64,000 nucleotides of DNA, taken from contig NZ_FRAD01000016.1 in NCBI RefSeq assembly GCF_900142225.1, forward strand, positions 1 to 64,000. Direction: 5' to 3'. Positions 26,101 through 34,562 of the stretch are shown here, piece after piece. The notes beneath the pieces are model-generated. The model did not search any database and was not told the origin of the DNA. It saw nothing but the letters and a program-made list of their open reading frames with translations. Both the position numbers and the translations under genes were made by a program. The DNA comes from Hathewaya proteolytica DSM 3090. Its GTDB lineage: Bacteria; Bacillota; Clostridia; Clostridiales; Clostridiaceae. The stretch's first letter is position 1. Every line of letters starts with the position of its first letter.

Positions 26101-26270
26101 CTCTTAGATTCTTGTTTTGCATTTTTATTTGTAGACTTTGATTCTTGTTCAATGCCATATCCTATTTTTTCTCCATATGCATAATTGACGTAGCTTTTTT
26201 CCGTGAAAAAAAATAAAGATAAAATAAGCACTAGGGTTGTAAGTCCACAACTAATTCTTTTGTTGTTCAT
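23154..26270 (-). CDS. exported M16C (PreP-like) metalloprotease
   Basis: A 1038-residue zinc protease. The inverted zinc motif HILEH (H134, E137, H138) and the downstream YNEMKGALS glutamate region define an M16C, presequence-protease-like enzyme, which encloses and degrades peptides; two homologous halves are expected and the length fits. The first 30 residues are hydrophobic (CGLTTLVLILSLFFF) with a plausible cleavage after NYAYG, followed by a low-complexity linker rich in Lys, Ser and Glu (about 40-65). This predicts export or membrane anchoring, whereas many Firmicutes relatives of about 970 residues lack such a leader. ATG start. It is transcribed towards the NSS T-box, which has its own promoter. 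Confidence 0.88.
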   Translation of the reverse strand: MNNKRISCGLTTLVLILSLFFFTEKSYVNYAYGEKIGYGIEQESKSTNKNAKQESKSNTEEVEFSSTKDENFTVGNLYNGFELLEKNENHGEMLLSFQHKKSGAKLFAVKNNDVNKHFSIAFRTPVYDNKGVAHILEHCVLVGGSEKYPVKQLLKEVMESSLSKDMNGITTSDTTIYPFSTTNEKEFTNIMDIYMDMVFNPLFYKEKRIFREEGWYYENTPNGLKYNGVVYNEMKGALSTMDGRLYNSICKSLYPDTTYAFISGGDPYYITDLTFDELKKFHEKYYHPSNSYIYLYGDMNISSKLKDLNNNYLKKYQLKGIDSNIEKSSHFQERAVQEYTYASDENNDSSNKSVLTYNFSIDEKNPSTDMALEMLDSLIISNPNSVVYKNLHREGFNNVSGTYVKNLRENFYSIIAYNCQKDEGERFAQVVEDTLLGVFINGIDRDIIEAELNKLELSTRWYGASSNGRGTEINRRILDYCVYGLNPMGAFAKEEEISTIMKAKENYFFEEVLHKHFIKNDHKSIVILSPEKGLSQALAKKEMNKLQNFVGGLKSGEYETIMDNISQLRVWQSSKSDEEYIDRIPKLKMEDVNPILDLLPSCRRKKDDVEILYHPWATNGTSKMNIYFNLQNLKKEDLCYAKLLASLMGKVNTNELDTGELEKKVNSMSNGINYSIEVFTDEKDMDKTSAYLKASFLTKNENLKDMMCILNDEMLCSDFDHKSVLKSYLNNIISQNENLVNRYPEVLGMNKNMSCYYEEKAIGEYFYGLKYFDFIKEVYKNIENQHQEVAKKLCELSKLIFNKNNITISITTDNEGYNSFQNALGTLTKNMTSDKGKLSSWDIPLENTCEAILCESEVLYNTEGFNYKKLGYKYNGNMKIMKNILEMDYLWDKIRVEGGAYGANILLNSKGAIAMASYRDPKLVDTLKVFEEVPLYLDKLNMSSKELESYKISTLAEYCNTKTLDEKVNHADYIYFSNITRSDLERELWEIKTATLKDIKKYKKMFKKGLDEKTITVVGNKREIVKNKKIFNKINSFY

Positions 26271-26341
26271 TGTAAGACTCCTTTTTTGTTTTGTTGTAAC
26301 CCTATTTTGCGTATTTTATCCAAATATATACTATGAAATTT

Positions 26342-27718
26342 TTACTTCAGCAATTTTTTAAGCCACTTTAGCTTATTGTCGCTGTAAGGAGGGTACCTAA
26401 AATCTATGTCGAACATGGTGGTTTTTTTTAAGACAGTTTTCTTGTGGGTGAACAGATCACAACTCCATTTTCCATGGTAGGAGCCAATTCCACTGTTCCC
26501 AACTCCGCCAAAAGGCACATAAGAAGATGACACGTGAATTATGGTGTCATTTACGCATCCCCCACCGAAAGATACATTGTCTATTATATTCTTTTCTACA
26601 TTATTATCCTCTGTAAAAAGATAAAGAGCAAGAGATTTATGGCTGTTCTGAAGGCGTTTTATCATGGTATTAATATCCTTGTACTCAATGATGGGCATTA
26701 TGGGTCCAAATATCTCATCCCTCATTATTTTATTGGTAAACGACACCTCATCTATTAAAGTTGGGCTTATATACCTTTGTGCTGTATCGTAGTCGCCTCC
26801 AAAAATAATGTTTCCCTCTCTCAGATATTCTGTTAGTCTATTAAACTGAATTTCATTTATTATTCTCCCATAATCCTCACTTACAAAGGGTTCTTCCCCA
26901 AAAAAGGATTTTATATCTTGAATCATATAGGAAATCAACTCTTCCTTTACTGCTTCGTGAACCATTAAATAATCAGGGGCAACACAGGTTTGTCCTGCAT
27001 TAAGGAACTTTCCCCACACAATTCTTTTAGATGCCTTTCTGAGATCTGCATCCTTGTGAACAATACAGGGGCTTTTTCCCCCTAACTCTAAAGTCACAGG
27101 AGTAAGGTAGCGGGAAGCCTTTTCCATTACTATAGATCCCATAGCAGCCCCCCCAGTGAAAAATATAAAATCGAACTTCAAATCTAAAAGATTAGATAGC
27201 TCGCTCCTTCCACCATTTTTTTCAACGACAGAGACATATTCTTCAGGGAAAGTTTCACAAATTATCTTTTCTATCACATCCGAAGTGTGAATTGAGTACT
27301 TAGAAGGCTTAAGCATTACACAATTTCCCGCAGCAACGGCTCCAATTAGAGGAATCATAGACAATTGAAATGGATAGTTCCATGGCGATATATTTAAAAC
27401 AACTCCATAAGGCTCCTTATATATTTTGCTACTAGTCTTAAAATGCACAATAGAAGTCCTTTTTCTTTCACTTTTGCACCAATATCTAGCCTTTTTAATC
27501 ATAAGTGTGATTTCTTCCAAAACCATACCTAGTTCCGTTTCATAGGCCTCAAAGTTACTTTTATTTAAATCTTTTTTTAAAGCATCCAGTATGTCGTGTT
27601 CATAAAATGCAATCACATCTTTTAGCTTTTTAAGATATTGTATTCTAAAATTTATATCTTTAGTTTTTCCACTCAAGAAAAATTCCTTTTGTTTTTTTAA
27701 GATTATCTCACTTTCCAT
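26342..27718 (-). CDS. aldehyde dehydrogenase, ALDH3-like
   Basis: A 458-residue NAD(P)-dependent aldehyde dehydrogenase. The catalytic cysteine is C245 in NAGQTCVAPDY and the general-base glutamate E211 in ELGGKSPCIV; PWNYPFQL (about 112-119) and FFTGG (about 186-190) form the cofactor site. The short length and GQTCVAPDY context match class 3/fatty aldehyde type enzymes. The physiological aldehyde is unknown. It has no CoA-linked domains, so it is not an AdhE. ATG with AAAGGAG upstream; 20 bases from the preceding lipoprotein gene. Confidence 0.92.
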   Translation of the reverse strand: MESEIILKKQKEFFLSGKTKDINFRIQYLKKLKDVIAFYEHDILDALKKDLNKSNFEAYETELGMVLEEITLMIKKARYWCKSERKRTSIVHFKTSSKIYKEPYGVVLNISPWNYPFQLSMIPLIGAVAAGNCVMLKPSKYSIHTSDVIEKIICETFPEEYVSVVEKNGGRSELSNLLDLKFDFIFFTGGAAMGSIVMEKASRYLTPVTLELGGKSPCIVHKDADLRKASKRIVWGKFLNAGQTCVAPDYLMVHEAVKEELISYMIQDIKSFFGEEPFVSEDYGRIINEIQFNRLTEYLREGNIIFGGDYDTAQRYISPTLIDEVSFTNKIMRDEIFGPIMPIIEYKDINTMIKRLQNSHKSLALYLFTEDNNVEKNIIDNVSFGGGCVNDTIIHVSSSYVPFGGVGNSGIGSYHGKWSCDLFTHKKTVLKKTTMFDIDFRYPPYSDNKLKWLKKLLK

Positions 27719-27738
27719 GGTAATCTCCTTTACAATTA

Positions 27739-28425
27739 TTATTCATTTATCCAATGGGTTAAAAAGGATGTAACCTCAGCAGTATAAGGGTTTACAGAAA
27801 CACTTATGGCATCTTCCTCATGATCTTTTTTCATAAAAATGATTTTATAACCATCTCTTGTGTTTTCTACAATCTTAATTGTACCAACTTCATGGAATTT
27901 ATCTTTTTCCACTAGAAGAAGGTATTCCTCCGCTATTTTCTCTGCTTTACTGCTATCTATTTTCTCTTCTCTCTCAGCTTTATTGTAATTTGTAGCATCT
28001 ATACGTTCCATAAGCTTTTTATCTTTATTTATGACCATACTTAAATAGTGATCTTCCTCGTCAATAGCTCCCATAAAAGATAGGTTTATTATGCTTATAC
28101 CATGGTCTACTATCCTGTTAATCTCAAACTTTGAAGTTTTGTCACTGGGAATTTTTAAACCGTAGTATTTATAAAATAACTGACATGCAATTTTTTTTAT
28201 TTCTTCATTATTGTCTAAATCAACAGACATATCTGCATTTATTTCACTTCTAGGTTTATTGTATTTTATCTCATCTTTTTTGTTACTATTATCTATGTTA
28301 TCTTGTATTTTTTCATTGGAAATTACATTATCATTGCTTTGTCCATTAGAGCATGCCGTAAAGCTAGTAAAGGCAGCAAAAACTAAAAGCATTGACCCTA
28401 TAATAAATGTCTTTTTTATGTGCAC
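27739..28425 (-). CDS. lipoprotein, unknown function, PepSY-like repeats possible
   Basis: A 228-residue exported protein. The signal sequence (KKTFIIGSMLLVFAAFTS) ends in a lipobox, FTAC, so the mature protein is a surface lipoprotein. After a low-complexity Asn/Asp/Lys linker the rest holds two alpha/beta segments with VVID-type strand patterns (KIACQLFYKYYGLKIPSD; EKIAEEYLLLVEKD...YKIIFMKKDHEEDAISVSVNP) that resemble PepSY/YcdB-like modules, but I cannot assign a family firmly. The GTG start at 28425 follows AGGTGGGG; a GTG four codons upstream lacks a site. Confidence 0.7.
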   Translation of the reverse strand: MHIKKTFIIGSMLLVFAAFTSFTACSNGQSNDNVISNEKIQDNIDNSNKKDEIKYNKPRSEINADMSVDLDNNEEIKKIACQLFYKYYGLKIPSDKTSKFEINRIVDHGISIINLSFMGAIDEEDHYLSMVINKDKKLMERIDATNYNKAEREEKIDSSKAEKIAEEYLLLVEKDKFHEVGTIKIVENTRDGYKIIFMKKDHEEDAISVSVNPYTAEVTSFLTHWINE

Positions 28426-28640
28426 TCTACACCCCACCTAAATTTAATGTTATGATATTTTTCAGTATTTTCAGTACATTAAATGGTAACATATTTTTAC
28501 CATACTAAGTTTAGCATATCATATCAATTAATGTAAAATATAATTTACACCCATTTTCCTAAATTATATCCCATTATGGGGGTCTTATGTGTTACATAAT
28601 AGTTAATTTCATTATACAACATTTTTTTCACACAATAAAT

Positions 28641-28688
28641 ACACTACCTAAATTATACTACAAGTATGTAATATAAACTAGGCAGTGT
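28641..28688 (-). terminator. long hairpin after lepB
   Basis: A 48-base near-perfect inverted repeat (ACACTACCTA...TAGGCAGTGT with an inner ATTATACTACA arm). Its two non-Watson-Crick pairs become G-U only in minus-strand RNA, so it is likely formed in the lepB transcript, seven bases after the stop. The U-tract is poor, so it may be a 3'-end stabiliser as much as a terminator. The rest of 28440-28640 is AT-rich with nothing recognisable. Confidence 0.55.
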
Positions 28689-28694
28689 ACATGA

Positions 28695-29288
28695 TTACTT
28701 TAGTTTTCCTATTCTTTTAAATGGCAATACAACGAACTGCGCTTTTCCCATGATATCTTCTTCATCTATATATGGGTTTGCCCACATTCTAGAGTCCCTA
28801 GAACTAGCTCTATTATCTCCCAAAAACAAGTATTTGCCTTCTGGAACTGTAAATTCCTTCTCTATACCCAATTGATATTTTACATATTTCTCATCCAAAA
28901 GCTTGTTGTTTACATACACGCTTCCGTTTTCTTCTATGATAACGTGATCTCCTGGTTTTCCAATAAGTCTTTTTACAAGATTTGTCTCCTTATTGTTTTC
29001 CTTTGACAATTCCTTAGAATAAAATACTACTATATCACCAGTTTTTAATTTGGATTTATTGTACACACAAGTAACAAGTATCCTATCATTTGGCATAATA
29101 GTAGGCTCCATTGATCCTGTGGGAACTTCAATAAAGAAAAACCAAAAATTAATTATAAGTAATGCCACTCCTACCGCAACAACTACTGGTAGTATCCAAT
29201 CAAAGAAAAATCCTTTTAATTTATTTCGATTATTACATTCATCATTTCCTTTGTCACCATTTAAACCGCTGTTTATATTTTCCTCCAT
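28695..29288 (-). CDS. lepB: signal peptidase I
   Basis: A 197-residue membrane-anchored serine/lysine protease that removes signal peptides. One N-terminal transmembrane segment (about 29-52), then TGSMEPT with catalytic S59, the lysine region VKRLIGKPGD with K106, and GDNRASSRDSR. The 25-residue Asn/Gly-rich cytoplasmic head is unremarkable for Firmicutes SipS-type enzymes. ATG with GGAGG upstream. Confidence 0.96.
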   Translation of the reverse strand: MEENINSGLNGDKGNDECNNRNKLKGFFFDWILPVVVAVGVALLIINFWFFFIEVPTGSMEPTIMPNDRILVTCVYNKSKLKTGDIVVFYSKELSKENNKETNLVKRLIGKPGDHVIIEENGSVYVNNKLLDEKYVKYQLGIEKEFTVPEGKYLFLGDNRASSRDSRMWANPYIDEEDIMGKAQFVVLPFKRIGKLK

Positions 29289-29359
29289 AGCAATACCTCC
29301 AAGATATTTTCTATAAATTATATCATTTTAAGATATTTTTTGCAATTCCTAGGCAAAAA

Positions 29360-31027
29360 CTAATTGTATGCTAGGGAATCCTCTGCAAGTTTTAAAGCGG
29401 AATTTAAATCTTTAGCTATATCTCTATATCGTACGCCTTCCTTGTTTTCCATTTTTTCTATTAACTCTCTTGGTTGTTCCCTCAGCTCTGAAATAATAAG
29501 TTGAAGATTTCTTTCTTTGCACAAAGATTCTACTTTTTTTATCATATCATAGGCAGTTATATCCATGTGACTTATGTGGTGCATTCTAAGAATTATAACC
29601 TTGGCTTCATCACCCACGCTAGCTACTGATTCCATAAGTTTTTCCGCAGCCCCAAAAAAGAAAGCTCCCTTGATTTCAAAGATTTTTATGCTATTATTAT
29701 TGTATAAATCCGTATCAATATTTTCAATAAGAGTTCTCTGCTTTTCATAATGCTCTTCTTTTAATTCGTTTATCTCCATATTCACAGCCATTTTTCTCAT
29801 AAACAAGAACACAGAAACTACAATTCCAATTTCAATGGCAACTACTAAATCGAAAATTACTGTAAGAGAAAAGGTGGCAATAAGTGTGATAACATCGCTC
29901 TTTGGAGCCTTTAATAACTTCTTAAATGTTCTCCATTCACTCATATTGTATGATACCACCATCAAAATAGCTGAAAGACATGTAAGTGGTATATATTTTG
30001 CCAGAGGCATTAAAAGTTTCATGATTAAAAATAAAGTTATGGCGTGGACAATACCAGCAATAGGCATGGTTCCACCGTTCTTCACGTTAGCAGCAGTTCT
30101 AGCTATGGCTCCTGTAGCAGGTATTCCACCAAACAATCCAGATGCCACGTTAGCAACACCCTGAGCTATAAGCTCCATATTAGAGTCGTGTTTGTCCTGT
30201 ATCATTCCGTCAGCTACTACTGCAGACAAAAGTGATTCTATGGCAGCCAAAAATGCTATTACAATGGCTGGTTTCATTAGAGTGATTAGGGTATCTAATT
30301 GAATTGCTGGAAGACCTGGCATAGAAATACTAGAGCTAATTTCTCCAAATGTGCTTCCTATGGTTGAAACTGGTAGCTTGAAAAAATAAGCAATTATAGT
30401 AGCTAAAATTAAAGCAATAAGAGAGCCCGGTATTTTTTTGTTGATCTTGGGCCATAATATTATCACCATTAGTGAAAATAAACCTAAAATAGTGGATGTC
30501 CAATTTATAGTTCCCATATTTTCTAGATAACTTCCCCACTTGGGAATAAATTCTGAAGGCACCTTTTCTATGGTAAGACCTAGAAAGTCCTTGACTTGAG
30601 TTGAAAACAGAGTTACTGCTATACCAGCTGTAAATCCTACTGTTATTGGATATGAAATGTATTTTATAAGTGTTCCTAATTTTAAGGCACCAAATACGAT
30701 AAGTATTACACCTGCCATAATAGTAGCTAATATTAGTCCATCAATACCGTGTTCCGATATGATTCCATATATTATTACTACAAAAGCCCCTGTAGGACCC
30801 CCTATCTGAACCCTGCTTCCTCCTAATAAGGATATTACAAATCCAGCAACCACTGCTGTTATAAGACCTTTTTCCGGAGAAACTCCAGAAGATATACCTA
30901 GAGCCACCGAAAGTGGCAACGCAATAATAGCAACAACAATACCCGCTATTATGTTTTTAAAAATGTTTTCCTTTGTAAACTCGCCTCTATTATTCTTTAA
31001 AAGATACAATAGCTTTGGCATATTCAT
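29360..31027 (-). CDS. SulP family anion transporter with STAS domain
   Basis: A 555-residue protein with about 12 membrane helices (IIAGIVVAIIALPLSVALGIS; GFVISLLGGSRVQIGGPTGAF is the SulP signature) and a C-terminal cytoplasmic STAS domain from about residue 430 (SIKIFEIKGAFFFGAAEKL, then VIILRMHHISHMDITA). SulP proteins move sulfate, bicarbonate or other anions; the substrate is not determined. The ATG at 31027 follows AAGGAGGA; 27 additional codons in the open frame are not supported. Confidence 0.93.
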   Translation of the reverse strand: MNMPKLLYLLKNNRGEFTKENIFKNIIAGIVVAIIALPLSVALGISSGVSPEKGLITAVVAGFVISLLGGSRVQIGGPTGAFVVIIYGIISEHGIDGLILATIMAGVILIVFGALKLGTLIKYISYPITVGFTAGIAVTLFSTQVKDFLGLTIEKVPSEFIPKWGSYLENMGTINWTSTILGLFSLMVIILWPKINKKIPGSLIALILATIIAYFFKLPVSTIGSTFGEISSSISMPGLPAIQLDTLITLMKPAIVIAFLAAIESLLSAVVADGMIQDKHDSNMELIAQGVANVASGLFGGIPATGAIARTAANVKNGGTMPIAGIVHAITLFLIMKLLMPLAKYIPLTCLSAILMVVSYNMSEWRTFKKLLKAPKSDVITLIATFSLTVIFDLVVAIEIGIVVSVFLFMRKMAVNMEINELKEEHYEKQRTLIENIDTDLYNNNSIKIFEIKGAFFFGAAEKLMESVASVGDEAKVIILRMHHISHMDITAYDMIKKVESLCKERNLQLIISELREQPRELIEKMENKEGVRYRDIAKDLNSALKLAEDSLAYN

Positions 31028-31112
31028 AAAAACTTCCTCCTTATGTATAATTTCAATACCATGTACCATTATACATATGATAGACAATTTTCTCAATGCC
31101 AAAGCCATTATT

Positions 31113-32042
31113 TTATTTACTATTCGTGCTAATCATACCTCTATAACTTCCAGGTTTACTGCTAAATTTTATATTATTTCCGTCTGAAGTCATTACAATG
31201 GTACCAGCCTCATCAGTCCTGTAAACTGGTATATTATTATTCTGTAATCTTTCCATAGTAGCTTTTTTAGGATGATCGTATTCATTGTCCTTTCCCACTG
31301 AAATCACTGCAAATGAAGGTTTTACAGCCTCAATGAACTTCTGGGACGATGATGTTCTAGAACCGTGGTGAGCTACTTTTAGAACGTCACATTTTAAATC
31401 AAGGTTGCCCTTCATCATAGCTTGTTCAGATTCTTTTTCCGCATCCCCCGTAAATAAAGCAGAATTATTTCCATATTTCATTTTTAACACTATGGAACAA
31501 TTGTTAGCATCCTCATAAATTTCGTGGGGAGCCAATACTTTAAAATCTGCCTTCCCAAGTTGAAAACCATAACCAACCTCTGGAGATTTAATAGTAAGCT
31601 TTTTATTTTTTATAGCTTGAAGTACATCTCTATAAGTTTTAGTTGTAGCAGATTTTCTAGGCATATATACATTTTTCACATTAAAAGCTTTTATCACATC
31701 ATCCAGGCCTCCGATGTGGTCCTCGTGAGGATGAGTTCCAACTACATATTCTAAGGTATCTATACCTTGAGCTTTTATATAATCGCACACTAGCTTGCCA
31801 TCATCATTGTTACCTGCATCTATTAGCATGCTCTGCTCTCCTTCTTGTATAAGAATGCTGTCCGCTTGTCCTACATCAATAAAATGAACTTTTATACCTT
31901 GTCCATCCACCTCTTTGCTTCCGCTGCTTTGAATTTCTCCACTGTTTATCACACTTTTTCCATTGCTGCAACCTGTAAACAATAAGGTTGTGCAAATAAT
32001 GAAGTATGCCAATGTTTTTACTATTTTTTTTCGTCCTGTCAT
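31113..32042 (-). CDS. secreted ComEC-like metallo-beta-lactamase-fold lipoprotein
   Basis: A 309-residue lipoprotein (lipobox LFTGC, C25) whose body is the hydrolase domain found at the C-terminus of ComEC/Rec2: VHFIDVGQADSILIQ, the zinc motif HPHEDH (104-109), ALFTGDAEKESE and KVAHHGSRTSSS. The membrane channel domains of ComEC are absent. Stand-alone forms are common in clostridia and are thought to be extracellular phosphodiesterases or nucleases; the substrate is unknown. ATG with GAGAGGG upstream; 23 bases after the DUF2207 gene stop, probably the same transcript. Confidence 0.9.
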   Translation of the reverse strand: MTGRKKIVKTLAYFIICTTLLFTGCSNGKSVINSGEIQSSGSKEVDGQGIKVHFIDVGQADSILIQEGEQSMLIDAGNNDDGKLVCDYIKAQGIDTLEYVVGTHPHEDHIGGLDDVIKAFNVKNVYMPRKSATTKTYRDVLQAIKNKKLTIKSPEVGYGFQLGKADFKVLAPHEIYEDANNCSIVLKMKYGNNSALFTGDAEKESEQAMMKGNLDLKCDVLKVAHHGSRTSSSQKFIEAVKPSFAVISVGKDNEYDHPKKATMERLQNNNIPVYRTDEAGTIVMTSDGNNIKFSSKPGSYRGMISTNSK

Positions 32043-32065
32043 AAATTTTTCCCTCTCTGCAATTA

Positions 32066-33871
32066 TTAAATTAAATTTTCTCTATACCATGAAGGTGCTA
32101 TGCCCTTTATGTTTTTGAAAGCTTGTTCGTAATTATCTTCTGCTTCAAAATACCTGGCGTAAATTATATTATCATAATAAAAGCTCTTACAATATTCCAC
32201 AGCTTTTTCAGCACTCTGTGTATCCATGCTCATAATATACTTTTTATAGGCTTTGATCCTACTTTTCATAATTTTATCTTTTTCATTAAGATATTGATAT
32301 GTCATAACAATATAAATATTGACTATCCCCAGAAGAAATATGGTAGTGCCTATTAACAATCCTGCTTCAAAAAATATTATAATGGAAACCGCGATTAGAA
32401 TTCCACCTAAAAATATAGTAAGATACTTTTCATCGTAGATGAAAGTATTTATAACATTCAACCAAAGCATTACGGGAAGTAGATTCATAAAGCTACCACT
32501 CGCAAAAATCTCCTCTGTAATTATAAATAACATCATAAATAGGGCAAAACTAATTATTAAAACTAAATACATTTTACTAAATTTTTTATAGCTCTGTTTT
32601 TTCTTATCTTGTAAATAGGTTTTTCTATTTAATATATTGTATATACTTGATGATTGACGGTTTATTCTTTTTAATATCTTTTTTAAAGGTATTTCTTGCC
32701 CAACTTCATATTTTTGAAAACAAGCAGCATAGGCCATTTCCCTAGTACTACCTTCAAATTTCTCACCATTAAAGGGGTAAAACTCCCCTGTCTCCTTAAG
32801 CTTTACCGCAAAGTACTTTCCATCACATTCTTTGATATCTATATATCCATGTTTTATAAGTTCAGCCACAAAAGTTCTAGAAGCTTCCTTGTCTATATAG
32901 GATTTTAAAATACGGGCAACTTCTAATATACAGAGGTCTTCCTTGAGGAATTCATGGTTTTCACAAGAAGTTTCTTCCTCAATTTTTTCCCTTTCTTTTA
33001 CTTCACGTCGCCTAAGTAATATTATGATAATTGTAATGATATTCATTAGCAAAGCTACTATTGCCAAAGTATAAAAAATCACCACATTGATTTTTCGCTT
33101 TTCCACTTCAAAGTAGTCCTTTCCCAAATCTGCATTTAATGCTATACCCTGCTTGACTACTTTTGGCTCTTGGGATTCATACAAAATAGTATTGTCCTCT
33201 ACTTTGTAATTTAAATTTTTATAATCTTTATCACCAAGTTTTTGACTTCTCAGTTGTAATTTACTTTTATCAAAGCTTTTAGGCATTTTTATTTCTATAC
33301 TGTATTTTCCCACAGGAGAAGGCCAAGATAGAGGCAAAAGCTCCATAAAAAATTTCCCTTCACAATTTTCATAGTTCTTAGGAAATTCAATATCATATTT
33401 TACTGTGTATGAATCCTTCCCATCTTTCAACTGAAAAGGGTCATTTAGCCTAAAATCAATTTTCTTTCTGTCACCTTCATAATTCACACCATTGATTCCA
33501 TTTACAGATAGATTGTATATTTTTATTTTATCTTTATATACTTTTTCATCAATGCCGTACATCCTTATGTTTTGCAAATAAATACTTCTAAACAGTTCCT
33601 GTTTTTTTCCTTTAAAGTCCACATTTATTTGTTCTTCTACATGGACACGCTTATCTTCTTCCACCTTCACCTTTACATTGTACTCATCCACATAGATTTT
33701 TTCTAGCTCCTTAATCTCCATATCTTTCACATCAATAGGTTTATTATACAATAAAAAGTAAAACATTAAAAAAACAACTAAAGCTATACAGCTAAGAATC
33801 AGCATAATTACACTTAGCGGATTGCTACATTTTCCTATAATCTTATTTTTTGTTGAATCCTCACCATCCAC
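32066..33871 (-). CDS. DUF2207-type membrane protein
   Basis: A 601-residue protein with an N-terminal helix (about 19-41), a large extracellular beta-rich domain (about 50-260: VDEYNVKVKVEEDKRVHVEEQINVDF, then the RSIYLQNIRMYG region), a helix at about 268-289, a cytoplasmic winged-helix-like region (EVARILKSYIDKEASRTFVAELIKHGYIDIKE) and three to four further helices. This layout matches DUF2207 proteins, which have no established function. GTG start at 33871 after GGGTGG. It groups with neighbouring exported proteins on the same strand. Confidence 0.8.
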   Translation of the reverse strand: MDGEDSTKNKIIGKCSNPLSVIMLILSCIALVVFLMFYFLLYNKPIDVKDMEIKELEKIYVDEYNVKVKVEEDKRVHVEEQINVDFKGKKQELFRSIYLQNIRMYGIDEKVYKDKIKIYNLSVNGINGVNYEGDRKKIDFRLNDPFQLKDGKDSYTVKYDIEFPKNYENCEGKFFMELLPLSWPSPVGKYSIEIKMPKSFDKSKLQLRSQKLGDKDYKNLNYKVEDNTILYESQEPKVVKQGIALNADLGKDYFEVEKRKINVVIFYTLAIVALLMNIITIIIILLRRREVKEREKIEEETSCENHEFLKEDLCILEVARILKSYIDKEASRTFVAELIKHGYIDIKECDGKYFAVKLKETGEFYPFNGEKFEGSTREMAYAACFQKYEVGQEIPLKKILKRINRQSSSIYNILNRKTYLQDKKKQSYKKFSKMYLVLIISFALFMMLFIITEEIFASGSFMNLLPVMLWLNVINTFIYDEKYLTIFLGGILIAVSIIIFFEAGLLIGTTIFLLGIVNIYIVMTYQYLNEKDKIMKSRIKAYKKYIMSMDTQSAEKAVEYCKSFYYDNIIYARYFEAEDNYEQAFKNIKGIAPSWYRENLI

Positions 33872-33901
33872 ATTTACCCACCCCTAAACATTTTTTATAT
33901 T

Positions 33902-34405
33902 TTATTTGCTTGGAACAAATTTATTGAATTCTTTTGTTTTTGAATCTTTACTATATATATTTTTTCCATTTACACTGACAGCGTATGTCCCAAATTTCTG
34001 AGTTTTATTGGCACTCTTTATTAGGCTCAGCTCAAAAACATAGCACTGCTCACTATTTACTTTCTCCATACCCGTTTTGCTAACTTTTATACCATCAGAA
34101 CCGTTAGTCATAGATGGTACTACTATTTTTTTTATCAATTTTATGGCCTTTTCCTCAGTGATTTCTCCCTGAACTGATTCCTGTGAAATAGAATTGTTAG
34201 AATTAATTTCATTTTTATCTTCTACTTTATCTTCCGCTTTATTTTCTACTTTATTCTCTACCTTATCTTCCACTTTACTATTTTTATTTGGAGTTTCATT
34301 GGTCTTAGGCTGTTCCCTTGTAATAAACACAAACACAATTATGACTATAATTGCACAAAGAATTCCTGCAACTCCTATTGCTATTTTTTTATTTTTCATC
34401 TTCAT
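33902..34405 (-). CDS. membrane-anchored protein with charged repeat linker
   Basis: A 167-residue protein of unknown function. An N-terminal transmembrane anchor (about 8-28, IAIGVAGILCAIIVIIVFVFI) is followed by an extracellular linker with four to five imperfect copies of a VE-D/N-K unit (about 44-64), then a small globular domain (EEKAIKLIKKIVVPS...QCYVFELSLI...GTYAVSVNGKNIY) that looks PepSY-like. ATG with GGGAGAA upstream. It lies 30 bases upstream of the DUF2207 gene and is probably in the same transcription unit. Confidence 0.7.
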   Translation of the reverse strand: MKMKNKKIAIGVAGILCAIIVIIVFVFITREQPKTNETPNKNSKVEDKVENKVENKAEDKVEDKNEINSNNSISQESVQGEITEEKAIKLIKKIVVPSMTNGSDGIKVSKTGMEKVNSEQCYVFELSLIKSANKTQKFGTYAVSVNGKNIYSKDSKTKEFNKFVPSK

Positions 34406-34562
34406 AGTTATTCTCCCATCATTATGTTATATAGTTGTTTGTACGTAATATTATAGCACTTTTTTAACTTTATATCACTGTGTAAAAATTGTTTGAATAT
34501 TATACAATATGAGAGTATTATATACATATTAAGTTATATCAAATAAATCTGGGGATGATATC

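Noticed and set aside
31113..32042. ComEC competence protein
   Set aside because: Only the hydrolase domain is present, on a lipoprotein; the membrane channel and OB domains are missing, so it is not a DNA-uptake channel.
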